In this document: positions 24,761 through 33,890 of the stretch, piece by piece | Layout: every line of letters starts with the position of its first letter | How positions within the stretch are numbered: position 1 is the stretch's first letter | Assembly (NCBI GenBank): GCA_023151115.1 | Contig: JAKLJP010000011.1 | Location: 62,001 to 126,000, forward strand | From: Anaerolineae bacterium | Lineage (GTDB): Bacteria > Chloroflexota > Anaerolineae > 4572-78 > J111 | Direction: 5' to 3' | Length of the DNA: 64,000 bases | Translations under genes and position numbers: made by a program | The notes under the pieces: generated by a model | Databases searched by the model: none | What the model was told of the DNA's origin: nothing | Seen by the model: only the letters and a program-made list of their open reading frames with translations

Positions 24761-26794
24761 CTACTTGGAAGCAGGAGCCGGGGAGGGCATCGGCTTTTGC
24801 AGCAACTGCTCCATCAACTCGTCGTCCTCTTGCGGATGGCGCAGCGTGTCTACCAGGTGCTGCATCTCGGCCGATGGTTCAGCCGTTAACTTGCTGACCA
24901 CGTAAATCAGGGCAAAGTTGACCGGCACGCCAAAGATACCGGCGGACAGGTGGGAGATGCCCAACACATTGAATTCGGGGTTGATGTAGTTCATGACCAT
25001 GTAGAAGATGGTCACGGCCAGGCCGCCAATCATCCCGGCAATCGCGCCGGGGCCGTTGGCGCGCCGCCAGAAGATGCCCATCATCACTACCGGGAAGAAG
25101 GACGCGGCTGCCAGAGAGAAGGCCCAGGCGACCATCTGCACAATCAGGGCCAGGCGAGGCACGGCGGCCAGGGCCGCGCAGGCCGCCGCCACCAACACCA
25201 TCGCTTTACCCAGGCGCATGCGGGTTTCGGCGCTGGCATTGGGCCGGAGGGTGCGGTAAAAGACATCGTGGGCCACCGCCGAGGCAATAACCACCAGCAG
25301 ACCGTCAGCCGTAGAGAGGGCTGCCGCCAAGCCGCCTGCTGCCACCAGGGCAGCAATGGTGTAGGGCAGCCCGGCAATTTCGGGCGTGGAGAGCACAATC
25401 AGGTCGGCGCTGATGTCCAGTTCGGGGAATTGGAGGATGCCATCGGTGGCGGTTGGGGCTTCGGTGGCTTTGCCTGATAGTTCAGCCACCTGCACTATGC
25501 CATCGCCGTTGCCGTCGCTGATAACCAAATCCCCACTGGCAACTTTGGCGCTGGCCCAGGCGGGCAGTTTGGTCATATCGGCCCCTTCCAAGGTGGTTAA
25601 ATCGGTAATACCCAACAGGCCGGTTTTGGCCCAGTTAGCCGCCCATGAGGGCAAGGTAGCCACTTGCTGACCGACCACGTTCTGCAAAATTTCCCAGCGC
25701 GAGAAGGCAGCGTAAGCGGGAGCGGTAAAGTAGAGCAGGAAAATAAAGAAGAGCGCCCAGCCGACGCTGGTCCGGCTCTCGCGGACGCTGGGTACAGTAT
25801 AGAAGCGGATTAAAATGTGGGGCAGACCGGCGGTGCCGACCATCAGGCAGAAGGTCAGAGCCATAAATTCCCAGGGCATGCCGGTCCCTTGCGGGAAGAT
25901 GGATTTGGGTTCCGGCGGAGTCAGGCCGATTTGCTTGGCGCTGTCAACCGCCGACTTATTGCTCATCGGTTCGTTGTAAGGGGTGACATAGGCTTTGCTG
26001 ATGCCTTGTTCGGCCTCAAGCCGTTGGATGTTTTGCAGCGCCTGGCCGTAGCTCAGTTCGGGGATGGGGAAGCCGGTTAATTTGACGGACAGGAAAATCA
26101 CCGGCACCAGGTAGGCAATAATCAAAATAATATACTGGGCCACTTGCGTCCAGGTAACGGCTTTCATCCCACCCAGGAAAGAGCAGACCAGCACGCCGGA
26201 GAGGCCGATGACCACGCCCCAGGTGTAATCTACCCCGACAAAACGGCTCATAATCACGCCGACGCCGGTGACCTGGGCAGTCACATAGGTGAAACTGACA
26301 ATGATCGCGGCAATAGCTGCCACCACCCTGGCCCTGTTGCCGCCAAAGCGAGCGCCCACAAAGTCGGGGATGGTGTATTGGCCGAACTTGCGGATATAGG
26401 GCGCAAAGAGTAACGCCAGCAGGACGTAGCCGCCGGTCCAGCCCATGATGTAGGCCAGACCGTCATAGCCCAGCAGCCACAGCGAGCCGGCCATGCTGAT
26501 AAAAGAAGCGGCGCTCATCCAGTCGGCCCCGGTGGCCATGCCGTTGAAGATACCCGGAACGCGCCGCCCGGCTACGTAATACTCATCCAGCAGCTTGGTG
26601 CGGCTGATAATACCAATAGCGGCGTATAGCCCCATGGTCAACAGCAGGAAGCACCAGCCGATGAAGGCGGTGGGCAAGCCGAAGAAAAGCTCCAGCAACA
26701 GTAAAACAATGGTAAAAATAATAAAGCCGCCGGTAAAAATCCCGTAGGTTTGGACTAACTTTTGACGAAAGGCATCTTTAGTTGAGACAGTCAT
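24761..26794 (-). CDS. ActP-like sodium:solute symporter with EF-hand-like insert
   Basis: 677 residues, about thirteen membrane segments, SSS family. GRRVPGIFNGMATGADWMSA, GYVLLALLFAPYIRKFG and ALSTADGLLVVIASAVAHD are typical of the acetate/monocarboxylate (ActP-like, VC_2705-type) group. GGAG precedes the ATG by eight nt. A large extracellular-type insert (~370-470) contains a complete EF-hand loop pattern, D427-N429-D431-G432...E438 (DGNGDGIVQVAEL), followed by a half-copy (DGILQFPEL), so calcium binding is possible. The small subunit gene (DUF4212) lies 13 bp upstream. Acetate is a guess; other short-chain acids are possible. Confidence 0.9.
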   Translation of the reverse strand: MTVSTKDAFRQKLVQTYGIFTGGFIIFTIVLLLLELFFGLPTAFIGWCFLLLTMGLYAAIGIISRTKLLDEYYVAGRRVPGIFNGMATGADWMSAASFISMAGSLWLLGYDGLAYIMGWTGGYVLLALLFAPYIRKFGQYTIPDFVGARFGGNRARVVAAIAAIIVSFTYVTAQVTGVGVIMSRFVGVDYTWGVVIGLSGVLVCSFLGGMKAVTWTQVAQYIILIIAYLVPVIFLSVKLTGFPIPELSYGQALQNIQRLEAEQGISKAYVTPYNEPMSNKSAVDSAKQIGLTPPEPKSIFPQGTGMPWEFMALTFCLMVGTAGLPHILIRFYTVPSVRESRTSVGWALFFIFLLYFTAPAYAAFSRWEILQNVVGQQVATLPSWAANWAKTGLLGITDLTTLEGADMTKLPAWASAKVASGDLVISDGNGDGIVQVAELSGKATEAPTATDGILQFPELDISADLIVLSTPEIAGLPYTIAALVAAGGLAAALSTADGLLVVIASAVAHDVFYRTLRPNASAETRMRLGKAMVLVAAACAALAAVPRLALIVQMVAWAFSLAAASFFPVVMMGIFWRRANGPGAIAGMIGGLAVTIFYMVMNYINPEFNVLGISHLSAGIFGVPVNFALIYVVSKLTAEPSAEMQHLVDTLRHPQEDDELMEQLLQKPMPSPAPASK

Positions 26795-26807
26795 TGTCGT
26801 AGCTCCT

Positions 26808-27107
26808 TTATCGCTTCATGCCAACAAGGCCGTAGTCTTCGTCCAGCTTGTTCATATACCAGGCGTAGAAAAAGATTTCAAGGACGAAGACAATCAGGGA
26901 ACCCTGGCTGCCCATGTAATAGCCCAGCGGAAAGCCGGCAATCACAATCTGGTTGAGCTGGTTGACAAACAGCGGCGGCACATAAGCCACGGCAAACCAG
27001 ATGATCAGCAAAATAGTGATAATCCGAATATTGGCTTGCCAGTACGACTCAAGTCTTGCTTTAACTTCTTCGACTCGGTCTCGGTCAACATTGGTCATTT
27101 GAGCCAT
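26808..27107 (-). CDS. DUF4212 small subunit of the symporter
   Basis: 99 residues from the ATG at 27107, with GGAGAG seven nt upstream; the longer in-frame start lacks a ribosome site. Two membrane helices (ITILLIIWFAVAYVPPLF and GYYMGSQGSLIVFVLEIFFYAWYM) fit DUF4212, the small partner always encoded ahead of VC_2705-type SSS symporters. The N-terminal ~25 residues are charged and cytoplasmic. Confidence 0.92.
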   Translation of the reverse strand: MAQMTNVDRDRVEEVKARLESYWQANIRIITILLIIWFAVAYVPPLFVNQLNQIVIAGFPLGYYMGSQGSLIVFVLEIFFYAWYMNKLDEDYGLVGMKR

Positions 27108-27457
27108 TGTTTTTCTCTCCTTCGAGTTACTCAATTTAAATAGGATATAAAATTGCTCTCATACAAACACGCGCCCCCGTGTTAGAAGATTATGCAATGT
27201 CTACCCTCCTTCCATTGTTGTGGCAGGCTAAATGAAGTTAAAATTTTGGGTTGAACTACAGCAAAGGATGAGTCACGCTTGAAGCGTGAACCATTGAAAG
27301 GGGATTCTTCAGTCGAAAAGCAAAGTTTGAATTTTCCCCAAATTCACTGTATCAATATCAGGGAGAAAAGTCGTCACCCCCAGGGGGAGAATCATATCCC
27401 CCTCAAGGGGGATATTGGGGTCATCCATGTGGGTTATTGAGGCAGACTTAAGTTCGA
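27108..27457. other. Regulatory gap upstream of the symporter operon
   Basis: 350 bp without a gene. It holds three inverted repeats: ACACG-gcgccc-CGTGT at 27167-27182 (a possible operator about 60 bp before the DUF4212 start), TCACGCTT-g-AAGCGTGA at 27273-27289, and ATATCCCCCTCAAGGGGGATAT at 27394-27415, the last within a longer CCCCAG/TTGGGG stem. No sigma54 -24/-12 box was found by eye. Confidence 0.5.
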
Positions 27458-27838
27458 CTAAGGCTCAGAACTTTCGTCCAGGATACGTTTTACTTCGGCT
27501 AACAATTCTCTGGTAGAAAACGGTTTGATGATATAAGCGTTGGCCCCCAGGGCCAGGCCTTTGGTTATTTCAGCCTCGCGTCCCTTAGCCGTAAGCATAA
27601 TAATTTTGATGTCTTGCCAGGCCGGATTTTGGCGGATGCGCTGGCAGACATCAAAGCCATTCAGGCGGGGCATCATGACGTCGAGCAAAACTAAATCCGG
27701 TTCAAAGGTGGCTACTCGTTCCAACCCTTCCTCGCCATTATGCGCCACCCGGACATAATAACCGGCCTGCTCCAGCAAAAATTCCACCGAAATGACTATG
27801 TTTACTTCGTCGTCAACAATCAAGATTCTTTTCGACAT
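27458..27838 (-). CDS. Stand-alone receiver protein beside the SSS kinase
   Basis: 126 residues: VDDEVN, phospho-Asp in [30 protein letters not shown] and [10 protein letters not shown] receiver only, closely similar to the protein at 19781-20167. It follows the SSS-kinase gene by 11 bp and is its probable phosphorylation partner. Unlike CrbR it has no LuxR-type DNA-binding domain, so output must go through another protein. Confidence 0.9.
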   Translation of the reverse strand: MSKRILIVDDEVNIVISVEFLLEQAGYYVRVAHNGEEGLERVATFEPDLVLLDVMMPRLNGFDVCQRIRQNPAWQDIKIIMLTAKGREAEITKGLALGANAYIIKPFSTRELLAEVKRILDESSEP

Positions 27839-27849
27839 GGCCTGTTATC

Positions 27850-30702
27850 TCAGTTTTGCTCACCCATTTGGGTCCGGTTGGAAGCCACCTGTTGATCGCC
27901 AAATTCCTGCCCCAGCAGTTCGCTCCGCACCACGATATTTGTGTCTCTTTGACCTGCCTCGGCCGCGCCATTTTGCCAGCCGGGCGGCGGTTCCAGGGGC
28001 AGGGTAAAAGAAAAAGTTGCGCCCTGCCCCAGGGTACTGGTCACCCACAATTCGCCGCCAAAATGGGCAATGATATGGCGCGAGATTGGCAAGCCGAGGC
28101 CGGTACCCTGGGGTTTCTCGGTCATGGTATCCCCCACCTGGCGGAATTTATCAAAGATGATACGCTGGTTGGCCGCACTGATGCCCGGCCCATTGTCGCT
28201 CACGTCTACCTGAATCACCTCTTCTTTTACCTGCAATCGAACTCCCACCCAGCCGGCGCTGTGGTCGCAGAATTTGATGGCGTTCGAGAGTAAATTCAGC
28301 AGAACTTGCTTGATGCGGTCCCGGTCAGCCACCAACGGGGGGACAGAATCTGGTAAATCGAGCTGGAGATCAATCCCATTTTCGGTAAATAACTGGCTGG
28401 TCGTTTGCAGCGACTCGTTAATCACTTCGATCAGATCAATTTCAGATACGTACCATTCGGCATTGCCGGACTCGATCTTGGATAGGTCGAGGACTTGATT
28501 GATCAGCCGGGTCAGCCGCTCGTTCTCTTTGAGGATAATGCTCAAAAATTGGCTGCGCCGGTTCGCGTCCAGATCGGGATTGTCGAACAAGATTTCGGAG
28601 AAAGCTCGGATCGAGGTCAAAGGGGTGCGCAGTTCATGGCTCACGGTTGAAATAAAATCGTCTTTGAGCCGGTCCAATTCCTGCAAGCGTTCATTGGCGG
28701 CGCGCAGTTCGGCCGTGGCGGCTTCTAACTCTTGTGATTTTTGCTCCAACTGGCGGCTGTAGGCAATGGTCTCGTCGAGCATACCCATCACTTCGCCCAT
28801 GTTGAGCAGTTCTTCTTTAACCACCGAGGCCATCATTACCCTGGCCGAGGCAGCCCCAATCGAGCCGGCCAGCAATTTTTCGGCATAGTTGACCAATTCG
28901 GCGTTGGCGTTAGTAACTTCGGTCCAGTTCAAGCTGCGCTGCCGGGCATACTCGCTCAAAAGGTCATCGGCCCGGCCTGGCCCCAGGAAACGACCCAACA
29001 GCATGCGTAAATCTGTCACCGAAGCCGAGCCGCGCCAGAGGTTGATCTGGCTGCCCTCGCCGGACCGCTTAAAAACGTCTACAAACAGGCTGGCCTGGCT
29101 GTGCTCGAGCACGCTCTGTCGCCCCAACAGTGATCCGCCGATGTAACCCAGCACATTGACCAGCAAACTCCAGAACAGGGCATGAGGTATGGGCGACCAA
29201 CCGCTTAACCCGAAAAGTTCGTAGGGTTTGAGCCAACTCAGGCCGAAGGGGCCTGGCTCCATAATACTTAGAGGCAACCAGCCCGATTCAGCCAGGGACG
29301 GGAGCAGCAGCGTATGCGCCCAGACCAAAAAACCGGCGCTCAAGCCGGTCAGCGTGCCGCTGCGGGTGCCTCCTTTCCAGTAAATGCCGCCCAAAATGGC
29401 TGGGGCAAACTGAGCCACCGCCGCAAACGAAACCAGCCCAATCGAAACCAGGGGGTAAAGGTCGCTGGTGAGCCGGAAATACAAGTAGCCCAACAGCACA
29501 ATCACCACAATAGCGCTGCGGCGAATAATCAGCAACAGCCCGCTCAAATCCTCCCGTTCGGCCAAGCGCAGCCCTTCCCAGCGCAGCAAAACAGGGATGA
29601 CCAAATCATTGGAAACCATTGTGCTCAGAGCCACCGTCTCGACAATCACCATGCCCGTCGCCGCCGATAAGCCGCCCAGAAAAACAAACATGGTCAGGAT
29701 GTCTTGCCCGTAGGCCATCGGCAGGGTCAATACAAACGTATCGGGGTCAATACTGCTGTTAGGAAAGAGCAGTAAACCGGCAAAGGTGATGGGCAGCACA
29801 AAAATGTTAATTGCCAGCAGGTACAGGGGAAAGAGCCAGATGGCTTTGGGTAAATGCTGCTCATTGACATTCTCAACGACGGCTACCTGAAACTGTCGGG
29901 GCAGGAACATAATGGCCAGCATGGAGAGGAAGATCAACCCAAACCACCCCCCGTAACCCCCTCCGGTTCCTTCCAGAGTAAACAAAGCTTTTAAGTCGGG
30001 GTTGGCGGCCGCTTGGGTAAATAAGTCGCCAAAGCCGTTAAAGAGACCAAAGGTTACAAACAGGCCCGCCGCCACAAACGCCAACAACTTTATCACCGAC
30101 TCAAAGGCGACGGCGGCAACCATACCTTCATGATGCTCGGCAGCATCGAGGTGACGCACCCCAAAAAGAATGGCAAAAGTGGCTAACAATAAAGCCACGT
30201 AAAGCCCGGTGTCGCTTAAAACGCCGATTACGCCCGATTGGGGCGGAACCAGTTCGGGGTAACGCCACAACAAGGTAAAGCTGGTGGAAACCCCTTCGAG
30301 TTGCAGGGAGATGTAGGGGATAATGCCGATGACGGCAATCACGGTGACCAGTCCGCCCAGGGTTGTACTCTTGCCGTAGCGGGAAGCAATAAAATCGGCG
30401 ATGGAGACGATACGGTTGGCCTTACTAATGCGGATAATCTTGCGCAAGACAAACCACCACAAGGCCGCCATCAGGGTGGGACCGAGATAAATGGGCAAAA
30501 ACCCCAGGCCGGTACTGGCAGCCCGGCCTACGCTGCCGTAAAAGGTCCAGTCGGTGCAGTAGACTGCCAGGGATAAGGCATAGATGTAAGGGCTGCTCAG
30601 GCTGCGTTTGGCATCGGCGCGTTTATCGCCATAGTAAGCTATGGCAAAAAGCAGCCCGATATAAGCCAGTGAAATCAGAAAAATGATCCAGCCTTGCAGC
30701 AT
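27850..30702 (-). CDS. SSS-symporter/STAC/histidine-kinase fusion (CrbS-like)
   Basis: 950 residues. Residues ~1-525 are a sodium:solute symporter-type membrane domain. Residues 565-630 (LRMLLGRFLGPGRADDLL) are a STAC-like connector, and 640-680 a coiled coil. HisKA follows with FISTVSHELRTPLTS (H689), then HATPase_c with NLLSNAIKF, DNGPGIS and GTGLGLPIS. This is the architecture of CrbS/CbrA-type kinases, in which a transporter-like domain gates kinase activity; CrbS governs acetate use. The neighbouring receiver, ActP-like symporter and DUF294 genes support the same theme. Whether the symporter part transports is unknown. Confidence 0.92.
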   Translation of the reverse strand: MLQGWIIFLISLAYIGLLFAIAYYGDKRADAKRSLSSPYIYALSLAVYCTDWTFYGSVGRAASTGLGFLPIYLGPTLMAALWWFVLRKIIRISKANRIVSIADFIASRYGKSTTLGGLVTVIAVIGIIPYISLQLEGVSTSFTLLWRYPELVPPQSGVIGVLSDTGLYVALLLATFAILFGVRHLDAAEHHEGMVAAVAFESVIKLLAFVAAGLFVTFGLFNGFGDLFTQAAANPDLKALFTLEGTGGGYGGWFGLIFLSMLAIMFLPRQFQVAVVENVNEQHLPKAIWLFPLYLLAINIFVLPITFAGLLLFPNSSIDPDTFVLTLPMAYGQDILTMFVFLGGLSAATGMVIVETVALSTMVSNDLVIPVLLRWEGLRLAEREDLSGLLLIIRRSAIVVIVLLGYLYFRLTSDLYPLVSIGLVSFAAVAQFAPAILGGIYWKGGTRSGTLTGLSAGFLVWAHTLLLPSLAESGWLPLSIMEPGPFGLSWLKPYELFGLSGWSPIPHALFWSLLVNVLGYIGGSLLGRQSVLEHSQASLFVDVFKRSGEGSQINLWRGSASVTDLRMLLGRFLGPGRADDLLSEYARQRSLNWTEVTNANAELVNYAEKLLAGSIGAASARVMMASVVKEELLNMGEVMGMLDETIAYSRQLEQKSQELEAATAELRAANERLQELDRLKDDFISTVSHELRTPLTSIRAFSEILFDNPDLDANRRSQFLSIILKENERLTRLINQVLDLSKIESGNAEWYVSEIDLIEVINESLQTTSQLFTENGIDLQLDLPDSVPPLVADRDRIKQVLLNLLSNAIKFCDHSAGWVGVRLQVKEEVIQVDVSDNGPGISAANQRIIFDKFRQVGDTMTEKPQGTGLGLPISRHIIAHFGGELWVTSTLGQGATFSFTLPLEPPPGWQNGAAEAGQRDTNIVVRSELLGQEFGDQQVASNRTQMGEQN

Positions 30703-30715
30703 CGCGTTGACCGTT

Positions 30716-30904
30716 TTAGCGTTCGATTACCAGCGCCATTAAGCCAATTAAAGCCAGCCAGGTTATAAAGATGTAAATATATAAAAGCGGAATGCCGCCC
30801 AGGATTCCATTCTGGCTAAACAGCGACAGCAGCGGATAGTTGAACAGCACGCAGCCTAATAAAAATAAAGCAACCAGGCGTTGACCTTTAATCGGTTCGG
30901 GCAT
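30716..30904 (-). CDS. Small two-helix membrane protein upstream of the SSS kinase
   Basis: 62 residues: LVALFLLGCVLFNYPLLSLF, then GGIPLLYIYIFITWLALIGLMAL and a basic tail. Small proteins like this precede CrbS-like and SSS genes in other genomes. It is 13 bp upstream of the kinase gene on the same strand. A role as accessory subunit is inferred from position only. Confidence 0.75.
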   Translation of the reverse strand: MPEPIKGQRLVALFLLGCVLFNYPLLSLFSQNGILGGIPLLYIYIFITWLALIGLMALVIER

Positions 30905-30950
30905 AAGCTATAAATGACAATTATTCCTATATCCAATAACGTTGAGGGCG

Positions 30951-31043
30951 ACACGTGGCATTGTACATTGTGATGTCACCCTGCGCAACATCCTGCTGGA
31001 TGAGCGCGGCTGGCCCTATCTGGCCGACTTTTGGCTGGTTAGA
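30951..31043 (+). pseudogene. Fragment of a Ser/Thr protein kinase catalytic core
   Basis: In frame, this reads ATRGIVHCDV, then TLRNILLDERGWPYLADFWL, then VR. It aligns with the kinase catalytic loop GIVHRDVKPSNILLD and the DFG segment, with HRD changed to HCD and DFG to DFW. Only the subdomain VIB-VII stretch is left; no start, lobes or flanking kinase gene are seen. A short frame continues to a stop near 31121 without similarity. Confidence 0.6.
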
Positions 31044-31138
31044 AAGATTTTTTGCCAAAATAGAAAACTTGATTATGATGACCTGTCGGAAAGCCCTATA
31101 ATCACTTCACTTGACTCGTAAAGGTTAGTGGAGCGCTA

Positions 31139-32914
31139 ATGACGGCTGATACGCCAATGACGGCTAAGATATCAATGCGGACTAAGTTGCTGCCATTAGC
31201 CAAGTTCAGTCTGGCTGAATCGCAGCATCATTTGCTCCGCTGGTTTTGGATTTATCGCTGGGCCAGTTTGCTGCCCGCCTTGTGGCTGTTCCAAACAACA
31301 GCCGGTTCCCCTGCATTGCTCTTACTGCTGGTTGCAGTGAGCAGCACCCTCCTGCTGGTCGTCTTAAGCCATTCTTTCAACTATAAGCTGATTGAGGTTG
31401 TCTGCTTTTTGGGGGCAGACTTCCTGGGTGCGGCGGCTTTGCTGGCGTTTGGCGGCGATGTTCACAGCCCCTACTATTGGTATGCTTTAAGCCCCCTGCT
31501 GCTGGCGGCCCTTTTGTTTCAAACCAGAGGGGTTGTGCTGGCCTCAGCCACTTTTAGCCTGCTCTATCTTTCGACCCTGTTATTTTCTAACAGGGCTTAT
31601 CTGATTAGGGATGACCTGGACAGTTTAACTACTCAATTGGCCGGTCTCTGGCTGATTCCGCTTTTGTTTGGCTATGTTATGGCCCGGCTAAAACAAGAGA
31701 GCCAGGCCCGGCAAGAGTTGGCGACGACTTACACCGACCTCTCCCGGCGTAACGCCGAACTGACGGCCAATTACCAGCAACTTGAAATCATTCACGATTG
31801 GACCCTGGCCCTTCAAGGCGCGGCCGATATCGAGTCGGTCCAACAACGTATTCTGCGGGCCATCACCGAAGAATTGGGCTTCTCCCAGGCAATCATCGGT
31901 TTGGTAAACCCCAGCACCCAGAGTTTGGGTGAATGGCGTGCCCAGCCGTCCCAGGAAGCACTGCTGGCAGCAGTTGCTGCTTTGCCGCTAACGCCCGAAA
32001 ACGGCTTAATTGCCCGCAAACTGCTCGACCGGCAAGCCCGCTGGTGGTTTAACGAAGAACCACTGGTGACTGATGAGGTGTTTAATGAGTGGTTAAGCCA
32101 GCGAACCTGGCTCATTTTGCCACTCTTGAGTCAAGATCAGCCCACCGGCGTGCTGCTGGTGGCGGCAGAGGGTGGTCCCGGCAGCCTTTCCGAAGACCAA
32201 TTGGTGGTTTTAACCGCCGTGGCCAGTCAAGCCGCCACCGCCCTGGCCACGATTGATCGGGCGCAGCGGTTGGCCGCCGAGCAGGAGCGTAATCGTATTG
32301 CCCGCGATATTCACGATACCCTGGCTCAATCATTGTTTGGGATGGTGTTTACGCTGGATGCCTGTATCAAGATGCTGCCCCGGCATGCGGAAATCGTTCA
32401 ACAAGAACTGGTAGAACTGCGCCAACTGGCCGATCAAGTTCGTCAGGAAATTCGACGTTATATTCTTGATACCTGGCCTTCGGAATTGACCTGGGAAGGA
32501 TTCAAAGCCGATTTGGATAAATACGTAACCCACTTTGCCCCGGCCCACGCTTTTTACATTGATTTCACCATCAACGGTAATTTTGATCGTTTGCCTTCGG
32601 TCATTCGCCGCAGTCTTTACCGAGTCTCGCAAGAAGCCCTGGCCAATGCTGCTCGCCATGCTACGGTCGACTCGGCCCGCTTGACCTTGCACGTTGAACC
32701 AAACGAGGTTTTTTTGAGTATCTCTGATCGGGGGAAAGGATTTGATCCTAAAGTAGCCCTGGCCCGTGAGGTCAGCCGGGAACAATTCGGGCTGCGTGGT
32801 ATGAAGGAACGTGTTCAGAGCTTGGGGGGCACATGCGACATTCTCAGTCAGGTTGACCAGGGGACGCAGATTTTGGTGCGCTTGCCGGTCAAGCGAGGCA
32901 GCAAACGTGGCTGA
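31139..32914 (+). CDS. NarL-family membrane sensor histidine kinase
   Basis: 591 residues. An N-terminal membrane domain of about five to six helices (30-190) is followed by a coiled coil and a GAF domain (~215-370). HisKA_3 has ERNRIARDIHDTLAQSL (phospho-His about residue 392), and a HATPase domain follows with QEALANAARHA and GLRGMKERVQSLGG. It is the sensor for the LuxR-type regulator whose GTG start overlaps its stop. The signal is unknown. Confidence 0.9.
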   Translation: MTADTPMTAKISMRTKLLPLAKFSLAESQHHLLRWFWIYRWASLLPALWLFQTTAGSPALLLLLVAVSSTLLLVVLSHSFNYKLIEVVCFLGADFLGAAALLAFGGDVHSPYYWYALSPLLLAALLFQTRGVVLASATFSLLYLSTLLFSNRAYLIRDDLDSLTTQLAGLWLIPLLFGYVMARLKQESQARQELATTYTDLSRRNAELTANYQQLEIIHDWTLALQGAADIESVQQRILRAITEELGFSQAIIGLVNPSTQSLGEWRAQPSQEALLAAVAALPLTPENGLIARKLLDRQARWWFNEEPLVTDEVFNEWLSQRTWLILPLLSQDQPTGVLLVAAEGGPGSLSEDQLVVLTAVASQAATALATIDRAQRLAAEQERNRIARDIHDTLAQSLFGMVFTLDACIKMLPRHAEIVQQELVELRQLADQVRQEIRRYILDTWPSELTWEGFKADLDKYVTHFAPAHAFYIDFTINGNFDRLPSVIRRSLYRVSQEALANAARHATVDSARLTLHVEPNEVFLSISDRGKGFDPKVALAREVSREQFGLRGMKERVQSLGGTCDILSQVDQGTQILVRLPVKRGSKRG

Positions 32915-33566
32915 AAACCGGATTCGCCTGTTGATTGTGGATGACCACGCCGTTGTCCGTAAGGGGTTGGTGATGATGCTGCGTCTCGAACCCGACTTTG
33001 AAATTGTTGGCGAAGCCGAAAATGGGGCCAAGGCGGTCAAATTGGCTAAGCAGCTGCAACCCGATTTGGTGTTGCTTGATTTTGTTATGCCGGAGATGGA
33101 TGGGCAGGCCACTGCTGTGGCCTTGCAAGCCGTGGCGCCCGACGCGCATATTTTAATGCTTACCGGCGTAGCCCTGGATGAACGGGTGCTGGAAATGTTG
33201 GCCGTCGAAGTGGATGGTTATGTGATGAAGGATATCGAGCCGGATGAGCTGGCCCAGGCCATCCGCACCGTTGCCCGCGGCGAAGCTTATTTGCACCCCA
33301 GCCTGGCCCGGCGGCTGTTAAACCGGGTGGTGACGGAGCGGCGTCCTCTGCTGCCGCCGCCGGTGCAACTGACCCAGCGGGAGCGAGAGATCTTACGCTG
33401 GATGGCTACTCCCGCCACGTACCGCGAAATTGCCGAAAAACTCTTTGTCAGCGAAGAAACGATTCGCAGCCATGCGAAACATATTTTAAGTAAACTCCAA
33501 CAGCCCAATCGCGCCCAGGCCGTGCTGACCGCTGTTCGGGCCGGTTTGATTGATCTACCGGAGTAG
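32907..33566 (+). CDS. NarL/LuxR-family response regulator
   Basis: 219 residues from the GTG at 32907 (VAENRIRLLIVDDHAVVRKG), which overlaps the kinase stop; the longer frame lies inside the kinase gene. Receiver: DDH pair, phospho-Asp in LVLLDFVMPE, Lys in YVMKDIEPDEL. The C-terminal LuxR helix-turn-helix has LTQREREILRWMA, YREIAEKLFVSEETIRSHAKHI. It is a DNA-binding transcription factor activated by the preceding kinase. No target is visible nearby. Confidence 0.93.
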   Translation: MAENRIRLLIVDDHAVVRKGLVMMLRLEPDFEIVGEAENGAKAVKLAKQLQPDLVLLDFVMPEMDGQATAVALQAVAPDAHILMLTGVALDERVLEMLAVEVDGYVMKDIEPDELAQAIRTVARGEAYLHPSLARRLLNRVVTERRPLLPPPVQLTQREREILRWMATPATYREIAEKLFVSEETIRSHAKHILSKLQQPNRAQAVLTAVRAGLIDLPE

Positions 33567-33890
33567 CTTCCCTGAGTGGGTCCGGTTTTAATTAAAACCT
33601 TCCCGGACGCTAACTTTCAGCTTTGAAACGTTGGATAAATCTAATAGACAAAGCAGATAAACATCGTACAACCTTTTAGCGGGCCGGGCTCCCACGCCCG
33701 GCCAAGCGACGGCGTGGGAGCGGTCGCTGCTATAATGATAGTATGACTTTTAAGTGATTTGTCTATAAGCTTAAAATTTCTCCCCAATAGGCCAAATCTC
33801 TTGTGGATTGACCTTTGTACTATTGTAAGTTGCCTCAAGAAAAGTTAGAGTTTTCTTAGAGATTTAGTTACTGTTGGGATTACTTTTAAG
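33567..33890. other. Gap with overlapping alternative hairpins
   Basis: 324 bp without a gene. A GGTTTTAATTAAAACC palindrome (33584-33599) follows the regulator gene. At 33681-33728 several stems compete: GGCCGGGC/GCCCGGCC (33682-33703), GGCTCCCACGCC/GGCGTGGGAGC (about 33688-33721) and GCGAC/GTCGC. A TATAAT at 33731-33736 follows directly, without a clear -35 box. Confidence 0.5.

Noticed and set aside
27108..27260. Sigma54 promoter upstream of the symporter operon
   Set aside because: TGGCA and TTGCA words occur but not at the required -24/-12 spacing.
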